Positions 1-7,393 of a stretch of 8,627 nucleotides of DNA are shown one piece after another. The notes beneath the pieces are model-generated. The model saw nothing but the letters and a program-made list of their open reading frames with translations, was not told the origin of the DNA and did not search any database. A program made the position numbers and the translations under genes. How positions within the stretch are numbered: position 1 is the stretch's first letter; each line of letters opens with the position of its first letter. Source of the stretch: JBGPIT01 sp041485125 (GTDB lineage Bacteria; Desulfobacterota; Binatia; UTPRO1); contig JBGPIT010000216.1 in the NCBI GenBank assembly GCA_041485125.1, forward strand, positions 1-8,627. Reading direction: 5' to 3'.

Positions 1-1499
1 AGCTCGGCCAGCGGAATGTGGATTGCGCCGTCGAGGTGGCCGGCGGCGTACTCGTCCGCGTTCCGGACGTCGACCAGCACGGTGTCGGTTCCGTCGAGAC
101 GCTGCCAGTCCGCAAGCGGCATCAGGCCGTCGAGATGGTTTACGGCCACCATGCCCGCGAGGTTCACCGGATCTTTCGCGCCGCCGAACTGCGGGGCGTA
201 GCAGAGCTCGGCCTCGGCAAGGTCGCGGACGGTCCCGCCCATCTGAATCGCCATCGCGATCACGTCGATGCGCTTCTCTACACCCTCCAGCCCGACGGCT
301 TGCGCGCCCAGGATGCGTCCGTCCGGCACGCTGAAGAGGAGCTTCAACTGAATCGGCTTCGCGCCCGGGTAGTACCCCGCGTGGTGTCCCGGATGGAGGT
401 AGACCTTCTCGAACGTCGTCACGCCCGCGCGCCGGAGCCCCTTCTCGCTCGCGCCGGTGCACGCGACGGTGAGGCCGAAGACGCCGACGACCGCGGTGGC
501 TTGCACGCCGCGAAACGGACGCGCGCGACCGCAGATCGATTCCGCGGCGACGCGGCCCTGTCGATTGGCGGGACCGGCGAGCGGCACGATCATCTCCTGG
601 CCGGTGAGCACGTCGCGCACCTCAACGGCGTCGCCGACCGCCCAGATGCACGGATCTGCCGTTCGCATCTCGGCATCGACGGCGATACCGCCGCGCGGTC
701 CGAGCGCCAGGCCCGCGGCCTGCGCGAGTGCGGTCTCGGGGCGCACGCCGATCGCGAGAATCACGAGGTCACTCACGATACGCGCACCGGACTCGGTGAC
801 GGCGACGATCTTCGACCCCTGATCCGCCTCGAAGCGCGCGAGTCCATCACCGAGATGGAGCTCGACGCCGCGCTCGCGCAGATGCTCGGCGACGCCATGG
901 GCCATCTCGGGATCGAGCGGTGGCATCACCTGCGCGAGCTTTTCGAGCACCGTCGTGCGGAGCCCGCGACGCGCGAGGTTCTCGGCCATCTCGAGACCGA
1001 TGAAGCCGCCGCCGATTACCAGCGCGCGCGCCGGCTTGTGCTCATCGATCCAGCGCCGAATGCGCACGCTGTCGGGAATCGTACGCACGGCGAAGATGCC
1101 GGGCAGATCGATGCCGGGAAGCGGTGGCCGGATCGGCGCCGCGCCGGGCGAGAGCACGAGGGCGTCGTAGCGCTCGTCGCGCTCGCTCGGGCCGGCCGGC
1201 GCGTCGAGGTCGCGGACGCGGATCGTGCGCGCCGCGCGATCGATCGCCAGCACCTCGTGCCGCGTCCGCACCTCGATGTTGAAGCGGTCGCGGAAGAGCT
1301 CCGGCGACGCGACCAGCAGCTTCCGCTCATCCGCGATCACGTTGCCGACGAAGTACGGCAACCCGCTGTTCGCGAACGACACGTACGGGCCGCGGTCGAA
1401 GAGGACGATCTCCGCCTCCTCGTCGAGACGGCGGAGGCGCGCGGCGCACGACGCGCCGCCCGCAACCCCGCCGACGATCACCACACGTTTGGTCGTCAT
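1..1499 (-). CDS. CoA-disulfide/polysulfide reductase-like flavoprotein with C-terminal rhodanese domain (3' end outside window)
   Basis: A class of FAD/NAD(P)H pyridine-nucleotide-disulfide oxidoreductase that, in characterised relatives, reduces CoA disulfide, CoA persulfide or polysulfide in the cytoplasm. I translated the minus strand from the ATG at 1499: 499 codons are open to the window edge. Seen in order: FAD-binding GGVAGGASCAARLRRLDEE (residues 10-28), the family motif SFANSGLPYFVG (41-52), NAD(P)H Rossmann motif VIGGGFIGLE (161-170), second FAD motif WAVGDA (286-291), dimerisation-domain motifs HAGYYPGAKP (373-382) and CYAPQFGGAKDPVN (433-446), then a rhodanese start VLVDVR (474-479) followed by AGHLDGAIHIP. 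The rhodanese catalytic Cys would lie beyond the left edge. The family usually has SFxNCxLPY; here residue 45 is Ser (AGC), so the usual redox Cys is missing. The ATG overlaps the stop of the RND gene (ATGA), with only a weak GGGGTG upstream, so translation is probably coupled. Family assignment is strong; substrate is not known. Confidence 0.93.
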   Translation of the reverse strand, partial: MTTKRVVIVGGVAGGASCAARLRRLDEEAEIVLFDRGPYVSFANSGLPYFVGNVIADERKLLVASPELFRDRFNIEVRTRHEVLAIDRAARTIRVRDLDAPAGPSERDERYDALVLSPGAAPIRPPLPGIDLPGIFAVRTIPDSVRIRRWIDEHKPARALVIGGGFIGLEMAENLARRGLRTTVLEKLAQVMPPLDPEMAHGVAEHLRERGVELHLGDGLARFEADQGSKIVAVTESGARIVSDLVILAIGVRPETALAQAAGLALGPRGGIAVDAEMRTADPCIWAVGDAVEVRDVLTGQEMIVPLAGPANRQGRVAAESICGRARPFRGVQATAVVGVFGLTVACTGASEKGLRRAGVTTFEKVYLHPGHHAGYYPGAKPIQLKLLFSVPDGRILGAQAVGLEGVEKRIDVIAMAIQMGGTVRDLAEAELCYAPQFGGAKDPVNLAGMVAVNHLDGLMPLADWQRLDGTDTVLVDVRNADEYAAGHLDGAIHIPLAE

Positions 1500-4400
1500 C
1501 GTGCACCCCGGATCGCCCGGTTCGCCATCGCGAAGTAGGCGACCGGGACCACGATCAACGTGAACGCGGTCGACGCCACGAGTCCGAAGATGAGGCTCCA
1601 GGCGAGTCCCGAAAAGATGGGGTCGAGCGTGATCGGCCAGGCGCCGAGCATCGCGGCGCCGGCGGTCAGCATGATCGGCCGCAATCGGTGGACACCGCTC
1701 TCGACGATTGCCTCCTCGAGCGGTACCCCGTCGCGCTCCCGGTGGCGGATGAAGTCGATCAGGATGATGGAGTTGCGCACGACGATGCCGGCGAGCGCGA
1801 TCATACCGATCATGGCGGTCGCCGTGAACCAGACCGGATCGGGGTAGCCGCCGACCGTCGTGCCGGCGACGGCATTGAGCAGCCAGAACCCCGGCGCGAT
1901 CCCGATCGCGCCGAGCGGAATGGCGAGCATGATGATGAGCGGCATGGTGAAGGAGTGCGTCTCGACGACGAGCAGAACGTAGATCCCCACCAGCGCCGCA
2001 GCGAACGCGAGCCCGAGGTCGCGGAACACGTCGACGGTGACTTTCCACTCCCCTTCGCCGGCCCAATCGGCGGTAAATCCCACCGGCAGGACCGCATTCT
2101 GATCGCGTTGCATCGCGAGCACGGCCTCTACGGGGGGCCTGCCGGCGACGTCGCCGACCACGTACGCCACGCGTCGCAAGTCCTTGTGGTGCACCGGCTG
2201 GTCGTCGGTGCGCTCGACGAACGTTCCCAGTTCACCGAGCGGCACCGGCACACCGCCGGCACCTTTCACGTGAACCCGGGAAAGCTCGGGCGCGCCACTG
2301 CGGTGCGCCCGATCGAGCCGCACCGCGAGCCTGAGCGGCGAGCGCTCGCGCGGCTCATGGACGTTCGCCGCGTCGACTCCGGACAGCGCGAGCCGCAGCG
2401 TTCGGACCACCTCCGCCGTGCTGACGCCGTGGAGCGCGGCCTTCTCCTTGTCGACGACGAAGTCCAGCCGCGAGTGCGGCGTCTCCGCAAGGACGTCGAC
2501 GTCGACGACCAGCTCCTCCTGCGCGAGGCGCGACTCGAGCGATCGCGCACCGGCGATCAGCGCGGCGTACGACGCGCTCGGGGGCGCGCCGACTTCGGCG
2601 ACCAGCGTCTGGAGGACCGGCGGCCCCGGCGGCACCTCCACGATCGCCAGCGTGGCCGAATGGCGCGCGGCAATCGATTCCAAGTCGGAGCGGAGGCGAA
2701 GACCGATCGCATGGCTCTGCTGCGACCGCCGATCCTTGCCGACGAGGTTCATTCGCACGTCGGCCAGATTGGGCGCGCGGCGATATGCGTACCGGCGAAC
2801 CAGCCCGTTGAAGTCGATCGGGCTCGCCGCGCCGACGTAGGCCTCGAAGTCCGTCGCCTCCGGCACGGTCGCGAGGTACCGCTCGACGTCGCGCACCGCC
2901 GCGTCGGTGGCCTCGAGCGTCGACCCTTCCGGCAGATCGAGCACGACTTGCAGCTCGCTCTTGTTGTCGTACGGCAGCATCTTGAGGGGGATGCTCCCCG
3001 ACGCGAAGAGCCCGACCGCGACCGCCAGCAGCGCGCCGATGACCCCGAACATCGCCCATCGCGCGGTACGGCGCACCAGGAAGAGACGGAGGAAGCGCCG
3101 GTACGCGAGCATCGCGCGACCCTGTTCCGCCTCGGCCTCGGGCGCGTGGCCGTACTCGGTCTTCAGCATCCTATAGGCCATCCACGGCGTCACGGTGAAC
3201 GCGACCAAGAGGCTCATCGCCATCGCGACGGGAACGTTCAGCGCCATCGGGCGCATGTACGGCCCCATCATGCCGGTGATGAAGAACATCGGGAGGAACG
3301 AGATGATGACGGCGAGCGTCGCCACGATGACGGGCGGACGCACCTCGTTGACGGCGGCCAGCACCGACTCGAGCGGGGGCCGGAGCCGCCGCGCGAAGTG
3401 CCGGTGGATGTTCTCGACGTCGACGATGGGATCGTCGCAGACGAGGCCGAGCACCAGCACCAGCGCGAACAGCGTGACGCGGTTGATGGTGTAGCCGGCC
3501 AGCAGATTCACGAGCAGCGTGAGCGCAAACGTGATCGGCACCGCGGCCGCGACGATCACTCCCTCACGCCAGCCGAGCACGAACGCGATGAGCGCCGTGA
3601 CGGTGACGATCGCGAGCGCGAGCTCGCGGAGCAGCTCGTTCACCTTCTCGTTCGCGGTCTCGCCGTAGTTCCGCGTGACCAGGAGGTGTACGTCCGTCGG
3701 GAGGACGTCGGCGGCGAGCGCGTGCGCCCGCTCGAGGACGTCGTCCGCGACTCGGACGGCGTTCGTGCCGCGCTTCTTCGCGAACGCGAGCGTGACCGCC
3801 GGCAAGCTCTGCCCGGGCTGCACGCCCGCCGGCGCTCCGGCAGGCCCGAACGCGACGCGAACGTACGAGGTCGGCTCCCGTGGACCGTCGACGACCGTGG
3901 CGACGTCGCGGAGGTATATCGGGCGGTCGCCCGCGGCGCCGACGACGATCTGCTCGGCGGCGGCGCGGCTGTCGACGAACGGGCCGGCGACGACGGCAAC
4001 GTCGCGATCGGCGCGGTTGAAGCTCCCGGCCCCGACCGCAACGTCGGCGGCCTGCACCGCGCCCGCCACGTCGAGCGGCGAAAGGTTTCGTGCGGCGAGC
4101 GCCCCGGGGTCGAGCTCGGCTCGCACCTCGCGCGCACGCCCGCCGATCAAGTCCGTGCGCGACACGTCCGGTGTCGGATTGAGGCGCGCGGCGAGCTCTT
4201 CCGCCACGCGTCTCAGGCCGGCATCGTCCATCGTCGCCGACCACAGGGTGAGAGACACGATCGGCACATCGTCGACGTCGACGGGACGCACCACCCATCC
4301 CGTGACCCCGGGCGGCGCCTCGTCGCGATGGCCGTCGATCTGGCTCTGTACCCGCACCAGCGCGCGCTCACGATCCTCGCCGACGAAGAAGCGGACCATC

Positions 4401-4711
4401 ACCAGCGCGCTGTCGCGTCGCGAGATCGAGTACACGTGCTCGACCCCCTGCACCTGCCAGAGAAGCTTTTCCAGCGGCGTGGTGACGAGCTGCTCGACCT
4501 CCTCGGCGCTCGCGCCGGGAAAGCTCACGAACACGTCGGCCATGGGTACGACGATCTGCGGATCTTCCTCGCGTGCGGTGGCGAGGATCGCGACCGCTCC
4601 GACGACCGCCGCCACGATGAGCAGCACGGGCGAGAGCGGGCCGGTGACGAAGACGCGGACGATGCGCTGGACGAGCCCCTCGTGCCCGGCGGCGGGATCG
4701 TTCGCGATCAT
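1496..4711 (-). CDS. RND-superfamily efflux permease (AcrB/HAE-like), inner-membrane subunit
   Basis: A 1071-residue proton-driven RND permease, the usual length for the family, which exports substrates from periplasm or inner membrane through a TolC-type channel. Seen: an N-terminal membrane segment (about 26-45), the first porter domain with FPGASAEEVEQLVTTPLE (64-81), a membrane block at about 360-510, a second membrane segment at about 553-571 followed by the second porter domain (about 580-890), and a final membrane block (about 897-1062). The TM4 acidic pair is kept in LVCDDPIVDVENIHRH (Asp426, Asp427). In TM10 the residue matching AcrB Lys940 appears to be Arg979 (GIVVRNSIILIDF), and HRLRPIML (Arg1011) matches the conserved TM11 Arg region. 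The DDPIVDVENI and VVRNS wording differs from classical AcrB and from metal-exporting CusA, so I read it as a separate, substrate-unknown RND branch. Start ATG overlaps the adaptor stop and has no clear ribosome site, which favours coupling; its own stop overlaps the reductase start. Confidence 0.95.
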   Translation of the reverse strand: MIANDPAAGHEGLVQRIVRVFVTGPLSPVLLIVAAVVGAVAILATAREEDPQIVVPMADVFVSFPGASAEEVEQLVTTPLEKLLWQVQGVEHVYSISRRDSALVMVRFFVGEDRERALVRVQSQIDGHRDEAPPGVTGWVVRPVDVDDVPIVSLTLWSATMDDAGLRRVAEELAARLNPTPDVSRTDLIGGRAREVRAELDPGALAARNLSPLDVAGAVQAADVAVGAGSFNRADRDVAVVAGPFVDSRAAAEQIVVGAAGDRPIYLRDVATVVDGPREPTSYVRVAFGPAGAPAGVQPGQSLPAVTLAFAKKRGTNAVRVADDVLERAHALAADVLPTDVHLLVTRNYGETANEKVNELLRELALAIVTVTALIAFVLGWREGVIVAAAVPITFALTLLVNLLAGYTINRVTLFALVLVLGLVCDDPIVDVENIHRHFARRLRPPLESVLAAVNEVRPPVIVATLAVIISFLPMFFITGMMGPYMRPMALNVPVAMAMSLLVAFTVTPWMAYRMLKTEYGHAPEAEAEQGRAMLAYRRFLRLFLVRRTARWAMFGVIGALLAVAVGLFASGSIPLKMLPYDNKSELQVVLDLPEGSTLEATDAAVRDVERYLATVPEATDFEAYVGAASPIDFNGLVRRYAYRRAPNLADVRMNLVGKDRRSQQSHAIGLRLRSDLESIAARHSATLAIVEVPPGPPVLQTLVAEVGAPPSASYAALIAGARSLESRLAQEELVVDVDVLAETPHSRLDFVVDKEKAALHGVSTAEVVRTLRLALSGVDAANVHEPRERSPLRLAVRLDRAHRSGAPELSRVHVKGAGGVPVPLGELGTFVERTDDQPVHHKDLRRVAYVVGDVAGRPPVEAVLAMQRDQNAVLPVGFTADWAGEGEWKVTVDVFRDLGLAFAAALVGIYVLLVVETHSFTMPLIIMLAIPLGAIGIAPGFWLLNAVAGTTVGGYPDPVWFTATAMIGMIALAGIVVRNSIILIDFIRHRERDGVPLEEAIVESGVHRLRPIMLTAGAAMLGAWPITLDPIFSGLAWSLIFGLVASTAFTLIVVPVAYFAMANRAIRGAR

Positions 4712-5691
4712 GCGGCGGGTAACCCGATCGTCTCGCCGCCGGCGAGCCCCGAGAGGACCTCGACGCGCCCTTCGGCGAGCGCCGCCCCGGTCGTGATCAG
4801 CCGGCGCGTCCAGCGACCGTCGTTCTGGACCAGCACCGTCTCGAGCTGTCCAATCCGCTCGACGGCCGCGGCGGGCACCTGCACGGCCTCGCGCTCGCCG
4901 ACTGGCAGCCGCAACCGTCCGAACATCCCCGGGTAGACGCGCGCGACCGGCTCCAGGTTGACGCGGACCTCGAAGGTGCGGCTCTGCGGGTCGGCCGACG
5001 GGAGCACCTCCGCCACCGTACCGCTCACGGTCTTGCCGGCCGCGGGCAACACCACCGCGAGCGTCGAGCCCGGCGCGACTCGCGCGATCAGCTCCTCGCG
5101 AACCTGCGCGTCGAACCGGAGCGCTTCGGGGTCGAGAACGACGATGACCGGCCGCCCCGGGATCGCGAGGTCACCCGGCTCCACGTGCCGCTCGGCTACG
5201 ACACCGTCGATCGGTGCCGGAATCCGCGTGTGCTCGATCGCGGCTTTCGCCTGGAGGTATTCAGCCTCGGCGTTCTCCATTTGTTCCGGCGTCGCGGCCT
5301 GCTGCGCGAGGAACTTCTTGACGCGTTCGTATTGCGAGCGCGCACGCACGAAACGACTCGCGAAGTCGGCGTCGTCCAAGACCACCAGCGGTGCGCCGGC
5401 GGCGACACGATCCCCCACCTGCGCAAACACGGAATTGACGCGCGCGCTCACTTGCGCCGCCACCTCGACCCGTCGGCGGGACCGGACGGTGCCGACCGCC
5501 TCCTCGACGATCGCAACCGGGCGGCGCTCGGCGGTCGTCGTGCGCGGCGGGGCGGGAAGGCCCGCCGGCTCGGGCGCCCGACCGGGATGCACGCGTCCAC
5601 CCTCGAACACGCCTGCGGCGTAGAGCACGACGGCAGCGGCAAGCGCGAGGAACCCCGCCCATCGCAGCGTGTTTCGTCGCCCGCGTGTCAT
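4708..5691 (-). CDS. Periplasmic adaptor (membrane fusion protein, RND type)
   Basis: A 327-residue adaptor linking an RND permease to an outer-membrane channel. Seen: one N-terminal membrane segment (about residues 12-28, no lipobox Cys), a first half-lipoyl/barrel strand region EEAVGTVRSRRRVEVAAQVSA (63-83), the lipoyl half GDRVAAGAPLVVLDDADF (93-110), a short helical hairpin (about 110-152), the second lipoyl half IPAPIDGVVAERHVEPGD (157-174), and a beta-barrel plus membrane-proximal domain (about 190-325) including SRTFEVRVNL (237-246) and YPGMFGRLRLP (253-263). The alpha hairpin is short compared with AcrA. The gene contains no Cys and shows no metal-binding extension, so nothing points to metal export. 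Its ATG overlaps the tolC-type stop (ATGA), and a GGAGG at 5701-5705, 9 bases upstream inside the preceding gene, supports this start. Its stop overlaps the permease start. Confidence 0.93.
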   Translation of the reverse strand: MTRGRRNTLRWAGFLALAAAVVLYAAGVFEGGRVHPGRAPEPAGLPAPPRTTTAERRPVAIVEEAVGTVRSRRRVEVAAQVSARVNSVFAQVGDRVAAGAPLVVLDDADFASRFVRARSQYERVKKFLAQQAATPEQMENAEAEYLQAKAAIEHTRIPAPIDGVVAERHVEPGDLAIPGRPVIVVLDPEALRFDAQVREELIARVAPGSTLAVVLPAAGKTVSGTVAEVLPSADPQSRTFEVRVNLEPVARVYPGMFGRLRLPVGEREAVQVPAAAVERIGQLETVLVQNDGRWTRRLITTGAALAEGRVEVLSGLAGGETIGLPAA

Positions 5692-7124
5692 TCCGCGTCG
5701 CCTCCGTCGCGCGCGCGCGCGGCGAGGCGACCGATGGCGCGCTCCACGTCGACGGTCGCACGCTCGACGTCGAGCTGTGCCTGAATCTTCGCCGTGCGCA
5801 CCTTTGCCTGGCCGCTCTCCGCTTCGAGGTAGCGGGTCACCGTCGCCGCACCGCCGCGGTACTGCACGGCGACGAGCTGCAGCGACTCGTCCGCGGCGCC
5901 GACCGCCTGTGCGGCGACCTCGTAGCGCGCCCGCGCCTCGCCCAGGCGGAGGTACGCGGTCTCGACGTCGCGCGCGATCGCGAGCAGGCCTTTGCGATCC
6001 GACTCGGTCATTTCGTCGACGACGGCGCGCGCGCGCCGAATGGCGGCGGCGCGGGCGCCGCCGTCGAACAGATCGACGGACAGCGCCAGGACGACCGTGT
6101 AGTCGGGATCCTTGGGGCTCGTGTGCAGGCTCGGGACGTCCGAGTAGAGGCGCGTGAGCACGTCGACGCGCGGCAGATACGCCCGACGCGCCGCCGCGAG
6201 CTCGAGGCGTGCGCGCTCGACGGCCCTCCGGGCCACGGCCGCCTCGGGTCGGAGCCGGTACGCCTCGGCGAGCGCCTCGGCGGCGGTCTCCGGCAGCGCG
6301 CCGGTAGCGTACGCCGAGTCCGCGAGCTCGACCGGCACGGTTTCCGGCAACGCGAGGAGCTCACGCAAGCCGGCGATCGCCAGCCGCTGCGCGGTCTCGC
6401 TGCGCAGGCGCAGCTCGCGCGCCTCCGCCAGCCGGACCTCGAGCGAGAGCACGTCGGAGCGGAGCGCGCTGCCTCCTTCGAGCTTCGCACGGCTCTCCGC
6501 CACTTGCGACTCGACCGTCCGTACGCTGGCGTCGTCCGCCGCGAGCAGCTCACGCGCCGCGCGCGCATCGAGGTAGGTCGCGACGACGGCCGCGATCAGA
6601 GCATTGGCGGACGCGTCTCTGGCAAGCCCGCTCGCCGCCGCTGCGGCGTCGGCACTCCAGTGACCCAACAGGTCGCGGCCGCCGTTGAAGAGGTTCCATT
6701 GCAGCCCGAGGCCGCCCTCGAAGTTGTCGAAGGATCCGGGGTCGTTGAAGTCGACGCCGGGCGGTAGACGGCGCGCGTCGATGCGCTTGAAGAGGTACGC
6801 CGAGGGCGCGTCGCCGTGGAGGTACGCAACGTCCGCCGACAGCCGCGGCCAGAATACCGCCGCGCTCTCGGCCAGCCGTGCCCGTGCCTGCACGACGCGC
6901 GCCGCCGCCGCCTGGAGGTCGGGATTGCGCGCGAGCGCCAGCCGGATCGCATCATCCGCGGTCAGCGGGGCCGACGGGAGCGACGACTCGACCTCGAGTG
7001 GCGACGCGCGCAGCGACACGGGCGCGGGCGGAGGCACGAAGTCGCGCCGCTGCAGACAGCCCACCGACGTGACCAGGCACGTCGGCGCCACGATCAAGAG
7101 CGCGGGCCAGCGAGCGAGTCGCAT
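5688..7124 (-). CDS. TolC-family outer-membrane efflux protein, probable lipoprotein
   Basis: The 478-residue outer-membrane channel subunit of the tripartite pump. Seen: a hydrophobic N-terminus with a possible lipobox ending SVGC (Cys23; Ser at -3 is weaker than the usual Leu), a Pro-rich linker (30-36), then two repeated OEP halves. The first contains LTADDAIRLALARNPDLQAA (54-73), FWPRLSADVAY (91-101) and the strand motif LQWNLFNGG (141-149). The second contains RLRPEAAVARRAVERARLEL (290-309), AYLPRVDVL (315-323), LALSVDLFDGG (346-356) and the terminal QYRGGAATVTRYLEAE (421-436). Long Ala/Glu/Arg-rich coiled-coil helices lie between them. No Shine-Dalgarno is visible before the ATG at 7124 (the bases are pyrimidine-rich); a short ORF starting at 7180 behind a strong ribosome site overlaps this start by 31 bases, so initiation may depend on it. 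The stop overlaps the adaptor start. Confidence 0.92.
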   Translation of the reverse strand: MRLARWPALLIVAPTCLVTSVGCLQRRDFVPPPAPVSLRASPLEVESSLPSAPLTADDAIRLALARNPDLQAAAARVVQARARLAESAAVFWPRLSADVAYLHGDAPSAYLFKRIDARRLPPGVDFNDPGSFDNFEGGLGLQWNLFNGGRDLLGHWSADAAAAASGLARDASANALIAAVVATYLDARAARELLAADDASVRTVESQVAESRAKLEGGSALRSDVLSLEVRLAEARELRLRSETAQRLAIAGLRELLALPETVPVELADSAYATGALPETAAEALAEAYRLRPEAAVARRAVERARLELAAARRAYLPRVDVLTRLYSDVPSLHTSPKDPDYTVVLALSVDLFDGGARAAAIRRARAVVDEMTESDRKGLLAIARDVETAYLRLGEARARYEVAAQAVGAADESLQLVAVQYRGGAATVTRYLEAESGQAKVRTAKIQAQLDVERATVDVERAIGRLAARARDGGDAE

Positions 7125-7180
7125 AGCGAGAGGAGAACGAAGCTACCTGCGACGATCCGAACTAGACTCTGCGTCGTCAT
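7094..7180 (-). pseudogene. 28-codon ORF resembling the truncated N-terminus of a DUF2892 (YgaP-type membrane) protein; possible coupling leader
   Basis: The minus-strand ATG at 7180 sits 7 bases after the best ribosome site of this operon (GGGGGAGG, 7188-7195). It reads MTTQSLVRIVAGSFVLLSL and then CDSLAGPRS before TGA at 7094-7096. From my knowledge of the family, the part VRIVAGSFVLLSL is close to the usual opening of DUF2892 proteins, small inner-membrane proteins of about 60-70 residues with two membrane helices that often stand alone next to rhodanese genes or are fused to rhodanese (YgaP). Here the match ends after about 20 residues, and the frame runs 31 bases into the tolC-type gene in another reading frame. 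Reading: a DUF2892 gene truncated by deletion, whose ribosome site now drives the operon; or a functional leader peptide that couples translation to the next gene. The family match is by eye and short. Confidence 0.5.
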
Positions 7181-7187
7181 GGCGTTG

Positions 7188-7210
7188 CCTCCCCCTGCTC
7201 ACCGGAGCAG
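7188..7210 (-). promoter_or_regulatory. Strong ribosome site preceded by a 6-bp hairpin, head of the pump operon
   Basis: On the minus strand an inverted repeat CTGCTC-CGGT-GAGCAG (7195-7210) is followed directly by GGGGGAGG (7188-7195) and, 7 bases later, the ATG at 7180. This ribosome site decides the first start of the operon, because the tolC-type ATG at 7124 has none. The hairpin abuts and shares one base with the ribosome site, so it could modulate access; that is inference. I see no convincing -35/-10 pair for this operon between 7181 and 7393. Confidence 0.5.
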
Positions 7211-7244
7211 CAAGAACGAGACCCATTGCCCCCATCGCGCACAA

Positions 7245-7260
7245 GGCGGAACGATCCGCC
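7245..7260. repeat. Short inverted repeat in the divergent intergenic region
   Basis: GGCGGA-ACGA-TCCGCC is a perfect 6-bp inverted repeat with a 4-base spacer, between the minus-strand pump operon and the plus-strand gene at 7394. It could be an operator or a hairpin, but at this GC content a 6-bp repeat also occurs by chance. Confidence 0.25.
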
Positions 7261-7362
7261 GCCCGCGGCGACGATTCCGAGATGGCGGAGAGCGACAATG
7301 ATCTCTTTCGCAGATTCGAGAGTGACGTCAACGCCAGAGCGTCCGCCGTGCACGGCATCGAT

Positions 7363-7368
7363 TATGCT
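7363..7368 (+). promoter_or_regulatory. Possible -10 element upstream of the secreted MamS-like gene
   Basis: TATGCT lies in a locally AT-richer stretch 31 bases before the start codon and matches TATAAT at four of six positions. No good -35 is seen at 16-18 bases upstream, so this is weak. Confidence 0.2.
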
Positions 7369-7382
7369 TCGGGCTCACCAAC

Positions 7383-7389
7383 AGGAGGT
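7383..7389 (+). promoter_or_regulatory. Ribosome binding site fixing the start of the secreted MamS-like gene
   Basis: AGGAGGT lies 4 bases before the ATG at 7394 and 7 bases before a second ATG at 7397. The same frame is open further upstream to 7226, but only these two codons have a ribosome site and give a signal peptide at the N-terminus. Confidence 0.75.
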
Positions 7390-7393
7390 CCCC

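Noticed and set aside
18..1538. A 506-codon open frame on the plus strand
   Set aside because: It is the antisense shadow of the reductase-rhodanese gene, whose minus-strand translation shows every expected motif.
1688..4936. A 1082-codon open frame on the plus strand
   Set aside because: It is antisense to the RND and adaptor genes, rich in Arg/His/Asp with no fold or motif, and is a product of GC-rich codon bias on the coding strand.
7323..7330. Perfect palindrome TGACGTCA upstream of the MamS-like gene
   Set aside because: A single 8-base palindrome without a partner site or known matching bacterial regulator is not enough to call an operator.
7226..7393. Upstream extension of the MamS-like gene to 7226
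   Set aside because: The extension has no ribosome site and would bury the signal peptide; AGGAGGT at 7383 fixes the start at 7394 or 7397.
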